From assembly GCA_022866185.1 (NCBI GenBank), contig JALHUG010000264.1:1-37823 (forward strand): a stretch of 37,823 nucleotides of DNA, in the 5' to 3' direction. This DNA is from Dehalococcoidia bacterium (GTDB lineage: Bacteria > Chloroflexota > Dehalococcoidia > SM23-28-2). Position 1 is the stretch's first letter, and each line of letters begins with the position of its first letter. The translations under genes were made by a program, and so were the position numbers. The notes under the pieces are model-generated. The model did not search any database. It had not been told where the DNA came from and was given only the letters and a program-made list of their open reading frames with translations. Below, piece by piece: positions 8,068-15,747 of the stretch.

Positions 8068-9942
8068 ATGGATACCGACGGGATTGCCAACGAATTGGAC
8101 ACATTTGCCTCGTGGGCACGCTCGTTCACTCTCCAGGAACTACTGGATTTCGCAGACTCCGAGATCGACCGTGAGGTACTTCAACGGACTCTCCTGAGCG
8201 ACCGTAGGTTCATCCCGCTAGGCCAAGAGGAATCCAATGGCGACCTGTTCTTGCCGGAGAGCGCTCTGTTTCGCTGGTTCATCCACCTAAGCTTCCGACT
8301 AGCTCAAGCTGGTCAGGCGAGGCTCGACCAGGGCCAATTAGCGGTTGCTATGAGCTCTCTTCGACACCCTGGCCGATGGGATGTCCCGCCGCCGGAGATC
8401 GTCGAGTTTGGGGAACGTTTCGGCTTCTGTGGATACGCTCACACCTCTGGCCAATATGTTTTCCCCATAGCACATCTCCTATCGTCTATGCTCCCATTCT
8501 ACTCGAAGCTTGCTGCGAACCTGCTGCAGACCTCCGTCGAACTGCGAGAACCCAGAGCGCCGTCTGAAGCGCGGCTACGTGGGTTGGTTCAACAGAGTCT
8601 CTCCGTGTTCGGCGACAGGACTGCCTATGTCGTGCAAGCGAGGGAAGGGCTGTTGACCGGTGAGAGGGAGACTCTCGAACAGATTGGATCTAGGCTGGGT
8701 GTGACAAGAGAACGTGTTCGCCAACTTGAGATGAAACCGCCGAAGGCTCATTGGAGGAGGCGTCGAGCATTCATGCGGCCTCTCCTCGTGGCTCTGCTCT
8801 CCGACGTCATGTGCAGACACGGTAGCCTGATTTTCAGGACTGATTCTCCGGGGACATCTCTCAAGAGATTCATCGCCAAGCACGCGGGCATCCCTCAATG
8901 GGAGGTGCCAGGCACAGACCGGGTGGTTCTTGGGGCTTCGCCAGACGAGGCTGCTGTCCTGGATCTTTCTGGATGGCCTCCTGACTTGATTGCCACCGAT
9001 ACCATAGCAGATCACTTGGACTCTGAGGGTCAATTCTGCCTGGTGGACGCTGATCTGAGGGTTATCGCTGAGACTATTGCAGAATTCCGCCAAGGGCGCG
9101 CTGCAAGGGCCCAGCGCGCCACTAAGGGCCAAAGGGTGTATCTCGCGCTACGTGAGATCGGGAAACCGGCCCACTATACAGCAGTCACGGAAGTATACAA
9201 CCGCTTGTTCCCTGATGACCTCTCCTCTGAGCATACTGTTCACGCTGCCCTTAGTTACCAGAAGCACGGTGTCGTCTGGATTGGAGTTAAGGGTACGTAC
9301 GCCCTCGAGGAGTGGGGGTATGAGCGCCCTTCCAAGACGCTGTTTGACGCGGTCGCGGACATAGTCGAGAGCCACTACGAGGCGACAGGCACGCCGGTTC
9401 CCTTGACGGTTATCGTCGCGGAAATGGGCAAGCTCCGACGAGTTGTCAAATTGGCGAGCCTGGTTTTCGCGACGCAATGCAATCGTAGATTGCGGCGCGT
9501 CTCAAGCGATTCTTTCGTGCCGAGAACGCCTGATGAACAAGCTGAGGAGGAGATCGCTGAGGACGAACTGGACAGGATCCTACAAGAGTTCGAAGAGAAC
9601 GTTGTGGGCGACTCCGCCGGCGCCTCCGCCACAAGTGCCGAACTCGTGGCCGACCCCAGGACCGTCCCAAAGGAGGCGGGGCGCCTTGCCCGGCTGGGGT
9701 CGATGTTCAAGAGTGCTTTCTTCTCCAAGAAAGAGCTGGATGGGGAAGAGGAGCAGGTGGAGGGGCTTGCGGCCCTGCTTCGTTCCCGGGGGCTCGAAGT
9801 GATCGACGACCGGCCCCGTGGCGGATGCCTCTGGGTCGTCGGTGGCAAAGAACTCTATTCCCTTCTGTCGCCGCGAGGTTTCATCTGGGGACCCAGAGGA
9901 GCTCCAGCAACCGAGAATCGGGCTGGATGGTACGTCCAGTGA
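8068..9942 (+). CDS. Sigma-70 region 4-like HTH plus HARE-HTH DNA-binding protein
   Basis: 624 residues, starting 6 nt after the previous stop. Residues ~200-221 (RETLEQIGSRLGVTRERVRQLE) are a textbook sigma-70 region-4 helix-turn-helix. Residues ~348-420 (ALREIGKPAHYTAV, LSSEHTVHAAL, GVKGTYALEEWG) match the HARE-HTH winged helix, a domain shared by RNA polymerase delta, ASXL and restriction-linked proteins and thought to bind DNA or sense modified DNA. An acidic linker (DEQAEEEIAEDELDRILQEF) follows. The last ~50 residues form a separate module, GLEVIDDRPRGGCLWVVGG, ending RAGWYVQ, which I recall as a recurrent tail in conflict-system proteins. It lacks sigma region 2, so it is not a true sigma factor; a target-recognition subunit of the operon is the likeliest role. 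Confidence 0.75.
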   Translation: MDTDGIANELDTFASWARSFTLQELLDFADSEIDREVLQRTLLSDRRFIPLGQEESNGDLFLPESALFRWFIHLSFRLAQAGQARLDQGQLAVAMSSLRHPGRWDVPPPEIVEFGERFGFCGYAHTSGQYVFPIAHLLSSMLPFYSKLAANLLQTSVELREPRAPSEARLRGLVQQSLSVFGDRTAYVVQAREGLLTGERETLEQIGSRLGVTRERVRQLEMKPPKAHWRRRRAFMRPLLVALLSDVMCRHGSLIFRTDSPGTSLKRFIAKHAGIPQWEVPGTDRVVLGASPDEAAVLDLSGWPPDLIATDTIADHLDSEGQFCLVDADLRVIAETIAEFRQGRAARAQRATKGQRVYLALREIGKPAHYTAVTEVYNRLFPDDLSSEHTVHAALSYQKHGVVWIGVKGTYALEEWGYERPSKTLFDAVADIVESHYEATGTPVPLTVIVAEMGKLRRVVKLASLVFATQCNRRLRRVSSDSFVPRTPDEQAEEEIAEDELDRILQEFEENVVGDSAGASATSAELVADPRTVPKEAGRLARLGSMFKSAFFSKKELDGEEEQVEGLAALLRSRGLEVIDDRPRGGCLWVVGGKELYSLLSPRGFIWGPRGAPATENRAGWYVQ

Positions 9943-10052
9943 TGTTCTGGCAAGACCCCGAGCTGGCTGCGCGACGGCTGTCTGGCAAGCGACAGCCTCT
10001 GGGTCGGGCGTTCAGTGACTCGCGAGGCTCACGTCCGCCGCAGCAGCGGTAG
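9942..10052 (+). CDS. Short coupled reading frame, 36 residues
   Basis: The stop of the preceding gene and this ATG overlap as TGATG, the usual sign of translational coupling. The product starts MFWQDPELAARRL and is Arg/Gln-rich. It may be a real small subunit, or the 5' remnant of a gene lost when the following region was rearranged. No family recognised. Confidence 0.3.
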   Translation: MFWQDPELAARRLSGKRQPLGRAFSDSRGSRPPQQR

Positions 10053-10062
10053 AATCTTTACG

Positions 10063-10248
10063 ATGGCTGGCCAAAACGCTGTTGTGGCGCTGATAGATAG
10101 CCACTGGTTCGAATTCCTTCAGAGCGTGGCGGTGGATGGACGCCTGGATGAGGTGAACTTCTGGCGTCCGCTGGCGCAGACAGAGTTCAGGCCGCTGGCA
10201 CCGGAGCGGGACCATTACCGATCAGGAGAGGGAGATGGCAACCACTGA
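10063..10248 (+). pseudogene. N-terminal remnant of an HNH-endonuclease family gene
   Basis: The frame from the ATG at 10063 begins MAGQNAVVALIDSHWFEFL and continues LDEVNFWRPLAQTEFRPLAP. I recognise this as the start of a family of putative HNH restriction endonucleases, whose N-terminal PUA/EVE-like domain begins with a 'DxxWFxFL...LDEVNFWxPxGxxxFRAL' signature. Homology ends at about residue 46; the last residues (ERDHYRSGEG) are unrelated and the frame stops inside the start of the methyltransferase gene. No HNH motif remains. The nuclease that this operon once carried next to its methyltransferase has probably been deleted. Confidence 0.6.
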
Positions 10249-13234
10249 GCCCACCATCAATGATGCCCTTGCCTCTGTCCTTGCAGAGACGCGGAGTCTC
10301 TGGCGACCCAAAGGAGTCGTAAGGTCCGAGAATACGGGCGTGTTTGGAGGCGCCGGTAAGAAACCCGACATTCTCATCGTTGAACCGAACGTTTCTCCCG
10401 TAGTAATCGAGACCGAGGTCGTCCCCGCCGCAAGCGTCGAGTCAGATGCTAGGGAAAGACTCGGCCAGCAACTTAAGACCACCGGCGGACCGATACTCTC
10501 TTCGCTGGCTATCCGGATGCCGGAGAGACTACGAAACGAAGGCGGAGCGGCGCTTAGATGTGAGATCACCAACGCGAACGATTTCGAGATTTGTGTGTAC
10601 GCAGGGAAAGGTCCGACCGACTACGTTCGCTGGCCGCGGAGCGGCTGGCTCCGCGGAGGGCCCGTCGAGATCTCAATACTCGCCCAGTCAGCCTCAGTAC
10701 CACCTGAGATAGTAGACCAGGCGGCGCGCACCTTTGCTCAGGGCGTCAGCGAGGCTGCTGGCATGCTCAGCGACGTTGTGGTTCAACATCCGGGAAGCGT
10801 TCAGGAGATCTGCAAACACCTTCGACAAGAGGACAGTGAGCAGACCCGTAGGATGGCGATGGCCATCTTAACTAACGCTCTCCTATTCGAAGAGAGCGTA
10901 ACACATGGCCCGGGGGCTCTAAGCTCTGTTCGCACCCGAGACGAGCTAAGGGCTCTACCAGGGGGCATGAACAAGCACGTTGTCATCGATGAGTGGAAGA
11001 AGATACTCGCCGTGAACTACTGGGCCATCTTCGATATCGCAGAGAGAATTCTCAGTGTCTTGCCGGCTCAAAATGCTCGGGCGATAATCGAGCGTCTAGC
11101 TGCAACAGCCGATGAGTTGATCGAGGACCGTCTCTTGCGCTCGCATGACCTCACGGGGGCGGTGTTTCAACGGCTTATCGTAGATCGTAAGTTCCTCGCC
11201 GCCTACTACACGGAGCCATCTTCCGCAGCACTCTTGGTTGGCTTGGCCGTTGTGTCCACGCGAACTCCTGCCAATGGCTCATGGTCAGACCCGGAGGGGG
11301 TTAAGGATCTGCGGCTAGCCGACTTTGCCTGCGGGACGGGGACAATTCTCTCCGCTGCATATCAGCGGATTAGTCAGCTCCACGAGGCGGCCGGCGGGGA
11401 CGCTGAGAAATTACACCCGTCGATGATGGCCTCCGCGCTCTTTGGCTGTGACGTACTGCCCGCGGCCGCGCACCTGACCGCTTCCATGCTCGCTACCGCC
11501 CATCCGACCGTTACATTTAACCAAAGCTCAGTTATTGCGGTCGAGTACGGAAGGCAAAGCAGTGGGCGAATTGCGCTCGGCTCTTTGGACCTATTGAGTG
11601 AGCAGCAAGCGTTCGACGCAATTGGGTTAACCGGGGCACTTGATGTTGTGGCTGGTGGGGAGGCAGTTGGAGGGGCAGGCCCATCTCGACGAGATGTGAG
11701 AGTCACATTGCCGCATGAATCCTTCGACCTTATTCTGATGAACCCGCCGTTCACAAGGGACACAGGTCATGAAGGCAAGAAGATAGGCGTTCCGAATCCG
11801 ATGTTCGCCGCCTTCGAGAGTTCGGGAGCGGAACAGAGTGCCATGGTCAAGGCCATGGAGAAGTTGCTTCGTGGTACGAGCTATCACGGTAACGCAGGCG
11901 AGGCGAGCGCATTTCTGGTTCTTGCGGACCGCAAACTCAAGGACGGCGGGACGCTGGCCCTTGTGATGCCATTGAGCTTGATGTCGGGTGAAGCTTGGGA
12001 GAAGTCCCGGCAGTTACTGAGGGAGTCCTACGGAGACCTTATTTTCGTGTCCATCGCTGGGGCTCGGGACGACGCGCTTTCTTTCTCGGCAGACACGGGG
12101 ATGGGTGAGTGTCTGGTCATTGGCCGTAAGACGGGCCAGAAGAGCGAACGTGCGACGTTCGTTGTGCTTGACGCCAGACCAGACTCGCCGATCACTGGCG
12201 CGACTGCGGCGGCACAGGTTCTCCAGAGCATCACGGGCGGGCTTCGCAAGCTCGAAGATGGCCCGGTCGGCGGAACTCCTATCTACTTCGGCAACGACCG
12301 GATTGGATATGCTCTAGATGCGCCTCTGCCTCCTCAAGGCGCTTGGAACGTCGCTCGCATTTCAGATCCGGCTCTCGCTCAGGCCGCTTATCAACTAGCC
12401 GAGAGTGGGCTAGTTTGGCTACCTGGCATGACCAGGAGCAACGCTCCGCAGGTCACGATCTCGACCGTGGCACAGATCGGTAAGATCGGACCCTACCACA
12501 TGGACATCAATGCAGACACAGCATCGGGAGGAGTAAGAGGGCCGTTCGAGATTCGTGACCTCAAGCCAAAGGCGGTGCCGACATACCGGGTGTTGTGGCA
12601 TCACGACGCTGACCGCGAAAGGTGCCTTGAGTTCGAAGGGGACAGCGAAGGGATAATGCGCAAGTGGAAGGATGCCGCCGAAGAGGCGTCGATTCGCCAG
12701 AGAGTCGACCAGATAGCGAACACCGCCTCGCATTGCCATTTCAATCGCGACCTTCGATTCAACAGCCAGTCGACCGCAATGCAGTTCACAGCGAAAAGGA
12801 CTATTGGTGGGCGATCATGGCCTTCCATCAGCCTGGCAAGCGCCGACGAAGAACGCGTCTTGACTTTGTGGGGCAATTGCACGCTTGGCCTCCTTCTTCA
12901 CTGGTGGCACGCGAACAAGCCTCAGGCCGGCCGAGGAAGCATTGGTATCACCGCGCTGCAGACGTTGCCCGTGCTAGAAGTGACTGCCTTGTCAAAAGAG
13001 GCGCTCGCACCGGCCGTCAGCATCTTCGAAGACTTGAAGGATCGTCCCCTCAGGCCGGTCAATGAGATCGCAAACGACCCTGTACGCGCCGAACTCGACG
13101 AGCGCCTTTGTAGGGACGTACTGGGTATGCTTCAGGGCCTCGTGGAGTCGAACGGACCGCTTGCTCTCGTGAGGCATAAGCTAGCGGTCGAACCGTCCAT
13201 CGCCGGCGGCAAACCGGCTACGACTGCTCCATGA
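10235..13234 (+). CDS. N6-adenine DNA methyltransferase with N-terminal nuclease-like region (type IIG/HsdM-like)
   Basis: 999 residues; AGGAGAGGGAG precedes the ATG, which overlaps the upstream remnant by 14 nt. The methyltransferase core is clear: DLTGAVFQRLI and AAYYTEP (the 'FYTP' region), motif I ADFACGTGTIL (~363-373, SAM binding) and catalytic motif IV NPPFTR (~502). The later region (RGPFEIRDLKPK, YRVLWHHDADR) resembles a target-recognition domain. The N-terminal ~120 residues contain KPDILIV, then VVIETEV, the spacing of a PD-(D/E)xK nuclease core, but with ETE where Glu-x-Lys is expected, so cleavage activity is doubtful. It is either a fused restriction-modification enzyme or a methyltransferase with a decayed nuclease domain. 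It follows the ATPase and HTH genes on the same strand. Confidence 0.85.
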   Translation: MATTEPTINDALASVLAETRSLWRPKGVVRSENTGVFGGAGKKPDILIVEPNVSPVVIETEVVPAASVESDARERLGQQLKTTGGPILSSLAIRMPERLRNEGGAALRCEITNANDFEICVYAGKGPTDYVRWPRSGWLRGGPVEISILAQSASVPPEIVDQAARTFAQGVSEAAGMLSDVVVQHPGSVQEICKHLRQEDSEQTRRMAMAILTNALLFEESVTHGPGALSSVRTRDELRALPGGMNKHVVIDEWKKILAVNYWAIFDIAERILSVLPAQNARAIIERLAATADELIEDRLLRSHDLTGAVFQRLIVDRKFLAAYYTEPSSAALLVGLAVVSTRTPANGSWSDPEGVKDLRLADFACGTGTILSAAYQRISQLHEAAGGDAEKLHPSMMASALFGCDVLPAAAHLTASMLATAHPTVTFNQSSVIAVEYGRQSSGRIALGSLDLLSEQQAFDAIGLTGALDVVAGGEAVGGAGPSRRDVRVTLPHESFDLILMNPPFTRDTGHEGKKIGVPNPMFAAFESSGAEQSAMVKAMEKLLRGTSYHGNAGEASAFLVLADRKLKDGGTLALVMPLSLMSGEAWEKSRQLLRESYGDLIFVSIAGARDDALSFSADTGMGECLVIGRKTGQKSERATFVVLDARPDSPITGATAAAQVLQSITGGLRKLEDGPVGGTPIYFGNDRIGYALDAPLPPQGAWNVARISDPALAQAAYQLAESGLVWLPGMTRSNAPQVTISTVAQIGKIGPYHMDINADTASGGVRGPFEIRDLKPKAVPTYRVLWHHDADRERCLEFEGDSEGIMRKWKDAAEEASIRQRVDQIANTASHCHFNRDLRFNSQSTAMQFTAKRTIGGRSWPSISLASADEERVLTLWGNCTLGLLLHWWHANKPQAGRGSIGITALQTLPVLEVTALSKEALAPAVSIFEDLKDRPLRPVNEIANDPVRAELDERLCRDVLGMLQGLVESNGPLALVRHKLAVEPSIAGGKPATTAP

Positions 13235-13335
13235 CCGCTTTCGAGTGGCTGTCGCTCCTGTGGGGCGTCAAGACTCCATCCGCAGCAGTCTTGCGGCTGC
13301 TCCGGTATGAGGTGAGCAAGCCGGATGTATTTTGA
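13231..13335 (+). pseudogene. Start of a further operon gene, cut off by mobile DNA
   Basis: ATGA overlaps the methyltransferase stop, as expected for the next gene of the operon. The frame gives 34 residues starting MTAFEWLSLLWGVKTPSA and stops at TGA 13333-13335, where sequence character changes and IS110 debris begins about 100 nt on. Most likely the 5' end of an interrupted gene, less likely a complete micro-protein. Confidence 0.4.
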
Positions 13336-13441
13336 GCCCCCACAAGTATATCAGGCGGTCAGGCACGATGGCTCCGGATGCACGTCACGCGTCCGGGACC
13401 CGCAATTGGCCTGGCCCCCGCTCGCCAACGCGCACGATCCC

Positions 13442-13457
13442 CACTTAGTGTGCGTTC
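13442..13457. repeat. 16-bp direct repeat, left copy (IS110 remnant)
   Basis: CACTTAGTGTGCGTTC, identical to 13836-13851 in the same orientation. The two copies bracket the transposase remnant. Confidence 0.6.
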
Positions 13458-13814
13458 CTCGCCGCCGGGACCTTGGCGGGCATCCTTGGGCCCGGTCATC
13501 GGTTCGCGACTGACGCGCAGCTGGCCGCCTACGCCGGCGTGGCGCCTCTGGAGGCGTCTTCCGCTGGACTTGTGCGCCATCGCCTGAACCGAGGCGGCAA
13601 TCGGAGGCTCAATGCCGTGCTCTATCGTATCGTGCTGACCCAGGCGCACCACCTGCCTGCAGCCAGGGCGTACATCGACCGGCGTCTCTCTGAGGGGAAG
13701 ACGCGTCGTGAGGCTCACAGGGCCCTGCGGCGGTTCGTTATTCGCGCCATCTGGCGCCTTTGGCAGGAGTGCCAGCCAGCCCAAACAGCAGCTTTGGCAG
13801 AAAAAGCAGCTTGA
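13449..13814 (+). mobile_element. IS110-family transposase remnant (C-terminal domain)
   Basis: From AAGTLAGILGPGHRF, through AQLAAYAGVAPLEASS, RHRLNRGGNRRLNAVLY, to FVIRAIWRLWQE, the frame matches the C-terminal Transposase_20 domain of IS110-family DEDD transposases, with its GxxxxxAAYAGVAP and RxGNRRLNxxLY blocks. The N-terminal DEDD catalytic half is absent: a TAG lies in frame at 13446-13448 and upstream sequence is unrelated. The start used here is therefore only the frame opening. The tract TTGACCCCC...CATAGGAG after the stop is of the kind seen near IS110 right ends. It is inactive, and its insertion or deletion probably removed the end of the defence operon. Confidence 0.8.
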
Positions 13815-13835
13815 CCCCCTTGCACATAGGAGCAT

Positions 13836-13851
13836 CACTTAGTGTGCGTTC
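13836..13851. repeat. 16-bp direct repeat, right copy (IS110 remnant)
   Basis: Second copy of CACTTAGTGTGCGTTC, 21 nt after the transposase stop, probably at or near the right end of the former element. Confidence 0.6.
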
Positions 13852-14249
13852 ATTTCAGAAGAAAAGGGGAGCCCTCGAAGGGCTCAGTCAGTCAAAAGGA
13901 GGTATCCTCACACCCGAAGTTGGTCGCCGCCGACGCCACGTCGCCTGCTGACTGTAGCCGCTGGCGGCGCCGTCCTACTCGTAAGCCCGGCACCTCGCTC
14001 CCATCGGCACCGCGAACTGCACGATGGCGTTGGCCAAGAGCAGCAGGGCAGGCAGATCGACTTCTCGGTCGGCCTCGCAGCAGCAAGTCAACCGGTAGCG
14101 AACCTACTTCTCGCGTCGTGAAGCAGGTTCTCAGAATATCCCAGGGAAACTCTCCAGATACAGATGAGATCTTGGCACCCGACGGCTTCTGGCAGCTGTC
14201 ATCTTGATGGAGGCTTGCGGCATCACTCGCGTGGCCAGGCACTTTGGGA
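13852..14249. other. Intergenic stretch without a supported gene
   Basis: Between the IS110 remnant and the tRNA 3' end. It holds a short hairpin at 13869-13885 (GAGCCC/GGGCTC, 5-nt loop) with no U-tract. A minus-strand frame near 13980-14097 contains the hydrophobic motif LLLLANAIVQF, but it has no ribosome-binding site. Confidence 0.35.
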
Positions 14250-14401
14250 TGGTGCGCCCGGCGGGATTCGAACCCGCAATCTTCGGCTCCCGAGGCCGAC
14301 GCTCTTGAGATTTCCCCGCGCACGTGTTCCGCCAGGCGACGACAACCTTGGCAGAACACGGTCACGTGGCCGATCCCATTTTGCCGTTGAGCTACGGGCG
14401 C
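14250..14401 (-). tRNA. Orphan tRNA, anticodon CGG, Arg-like body, 84-nt D-loop
   Basis: On the minus strand every stem pairs. Acceptor GCGCCCG/CGGGCGC 7 of 7, discriminator A and encoded CCA; D-stem GCTC/GAGC; anticodon stem TCGGC/GCCGA with loop CTCGGGA; variable AGATT; T-arm GCGGG-TTCGAAT-CCCGC. Anticodon CGG would read CCG (Pro). The G1-C72 acceptor and the anticodon arm instead resemble bacterial tRNA-Arg(CCG), whose loop is CTCCGGA, so one C35-to-G change explains it. The D-loop begins AACGGC and then runs on to 84 nt instead of the usual ~8. Within it, 14323-14360 folds into a ~14-bp hairpin (CGTGTTC-type ends, one U-G pair, one bulged A, loop TTGTCGTCG). It lies 80 nt after the EF-Tu paralogue on the same strand. 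It could be a pseudogene, but the intact stems argue otherwise. Confidence 0.8.
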
Positions 14402-14481
14402 GCAGTGAAAACTCAAGAAACCGTCAAGTATGCGGCTCTTCAGTTATCTATGCCCCTTTCTTTTGGCGGATGCCAGTCACT

Positions 14482-15747
14482 TCAATCTATGAACTCGCGT
14501 ATTGTTCCAAGCAGCACTGTGCAGCCGCCATCGCGGGCCGAAAAATTCCACCCTACTTCGAGAACAGCTGGTCTGAACAGTTTGACGCGCGCCGAAAGGG
14601 AGTCTCCCGGCGGTGCCTTGCGGTGGCGCTTTGGCAACATGAGTTCGCCGGTAACGCTCCCCGTTCGAAGATGGAAGTAGGGTTGAAATCCGTTCTCAAT
14701 TGGTGTGCTCCTACCGCCCTCATCACTCTTGAGAACGCGGATGTCTGCCCAGAAGAAGTCATGTAGCCGCGTCCCACGCGGGACGCTGAGCACACGGCCG
14801 CGCCGATTGCGTTCGGCTGAGACACCTGATACAAGGATTCCTATCAAATCTCCGGCGCGGGCTGCCGTAAGACTCTGACGAAAGCACTCGATGGCCTTGG
14901 CCTTAACGGGTTCGATCGGAGCCAAGCCGCCGCTTACCTCCAATTCATCTCCAATCCGCACCGTGCCGCGATCGATACGGCCGGTCAGCACTGTCCCGCG
15001 TCCTTGTATCGAGAAAGACTCGGTTATCGGCATGAAGAATGGCCCGTCGGCATCCCAGGACGGGATTGATACGGTCCTATCAAGTTCCGAAAGCAGTTCG
15101 ACTATAGAACTGGTTTTCGTCGGATCGCGCGGGTGCGCCATCGCGGCGCGCGCATCGCCACGAACCACAGGGACCGTCCCGCCATCGTACCCGCACCGAT
15201 CGAGGAGTGTACGCGTCTCCTCCTCTATGATCTCCGCTTCCTCAATGTCCTCAATTCGATCCATCATGGATAAGAAAACAACGATGTCGTTGACCCCCGC
15301 CTGATGCGCGAGCAGGAGATGTTCGAGCGTTTGAGGCATGGGGCCATCGATGGCGCTGACTACCAGAATGGCTGCGTTCATCTGGGCTGCGCCAACGATC
15401 ATCTCGTCGATGTAGTCCACATGACCAGGACAATCCACGTGAACATACCGATACCGTTCTGTGTCGAACGTGCAGTAACCATTTGAGATGGTGACTCCAC
15501 GCCGGCGTTCCTCAGGACGCTTGTCAAGAGAGGCAAACGGACGTTCACAAGCTAGTCCGTCCGACGCCTGCACCAGCGTGATCGCGCTTGTCAGCGTCGT
15601 CTTGCCATGATCAACGTGGCCAATCGTTCCGACGTGTACGACCGGCTTGTCTGCGACTCCAGCCGCCGCACGCGATCGGTCGCTGAGTCTGAGGCTAGGT
15701 TGATCATGTTTGATCCGCTCAACTTGGCTGTGGCGTGTCGATGGCAT
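14482..15747 (-). CDS. Divergent EF-Tu paralogue (specialised aminoacyl-tRNA GTPase)
   Basis: 421 residues with all three EF-Tu domains. G1 GHVDHGKTT (43-51); switch I KRPEERRRGVTIS; G3 DCPGHVDY (105-112) with the catalytic-type His; domain 2 ESFSIQGRGTVLTGRIDRG; domain 3 DEGGRSTPIENGFQPYFHLRT, GDSLSARV, and a C-terminus aligned with the EF-Tu end. The guanine-specificity motif G4, NKxD in EF-Tu, is SMMD (160-163), and G5 is GDA instead of SAL/SAK. A ~34-residue N-terminal extension precedes the normal start. The ATG at 15747 lies 29 nt inside the radical SAM gene, the only start in frame, implying coupled translation. It is too divergent to be a housekeeping tuf, and no other ribosomal genes are near. 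Likely carries the product of the adjacent synthetase and tRNA; altered nucleotide preference is possible. Confidence 0.88.
   Translation of the reverse strand: MPSTRHSQVERIKHDQPSLRLSDRSRAAAGVADKPVVHVGTIGHVDHGKTTLTSAITLVQASDGLACERPFASLDKRPEERRRGVTISNGYCTFDTERYRYVHVDCPGHVDYIDEMIVGAAQMNAAILVVSAIDGPMPQTLEHLLLAHQAGVNDIVVFLSMMDRIEDIEEAEIIEEETRTLLDRCGYDGGTVPVVRGDARAAMAHPRDPTKTSSIVELLSELDRTVSIPSWDADGPFFMPITESFSIQGRGTVLTGRIDRGTVRIGDELEVSGGLAPIEPVKAKAIECFRQSLTAARAGDLIGILVSGVSAERNRRGRVLSVPRGTRLHDFFWADIRVLKSDEGGRSTPIENGFQPYFHLRTGSVTGELMLPKRHRKAPPGDSLSARVKLFRPAVLEVGWNFSARDGGCTVLLGTIREFID

Noticed and set aside
13892..14416. 174-codon minus-strand frame across the tRNA
   Set aside because: Its N-terminal third is simply the translated tRNA gene; no coding signature remains elsewhere.
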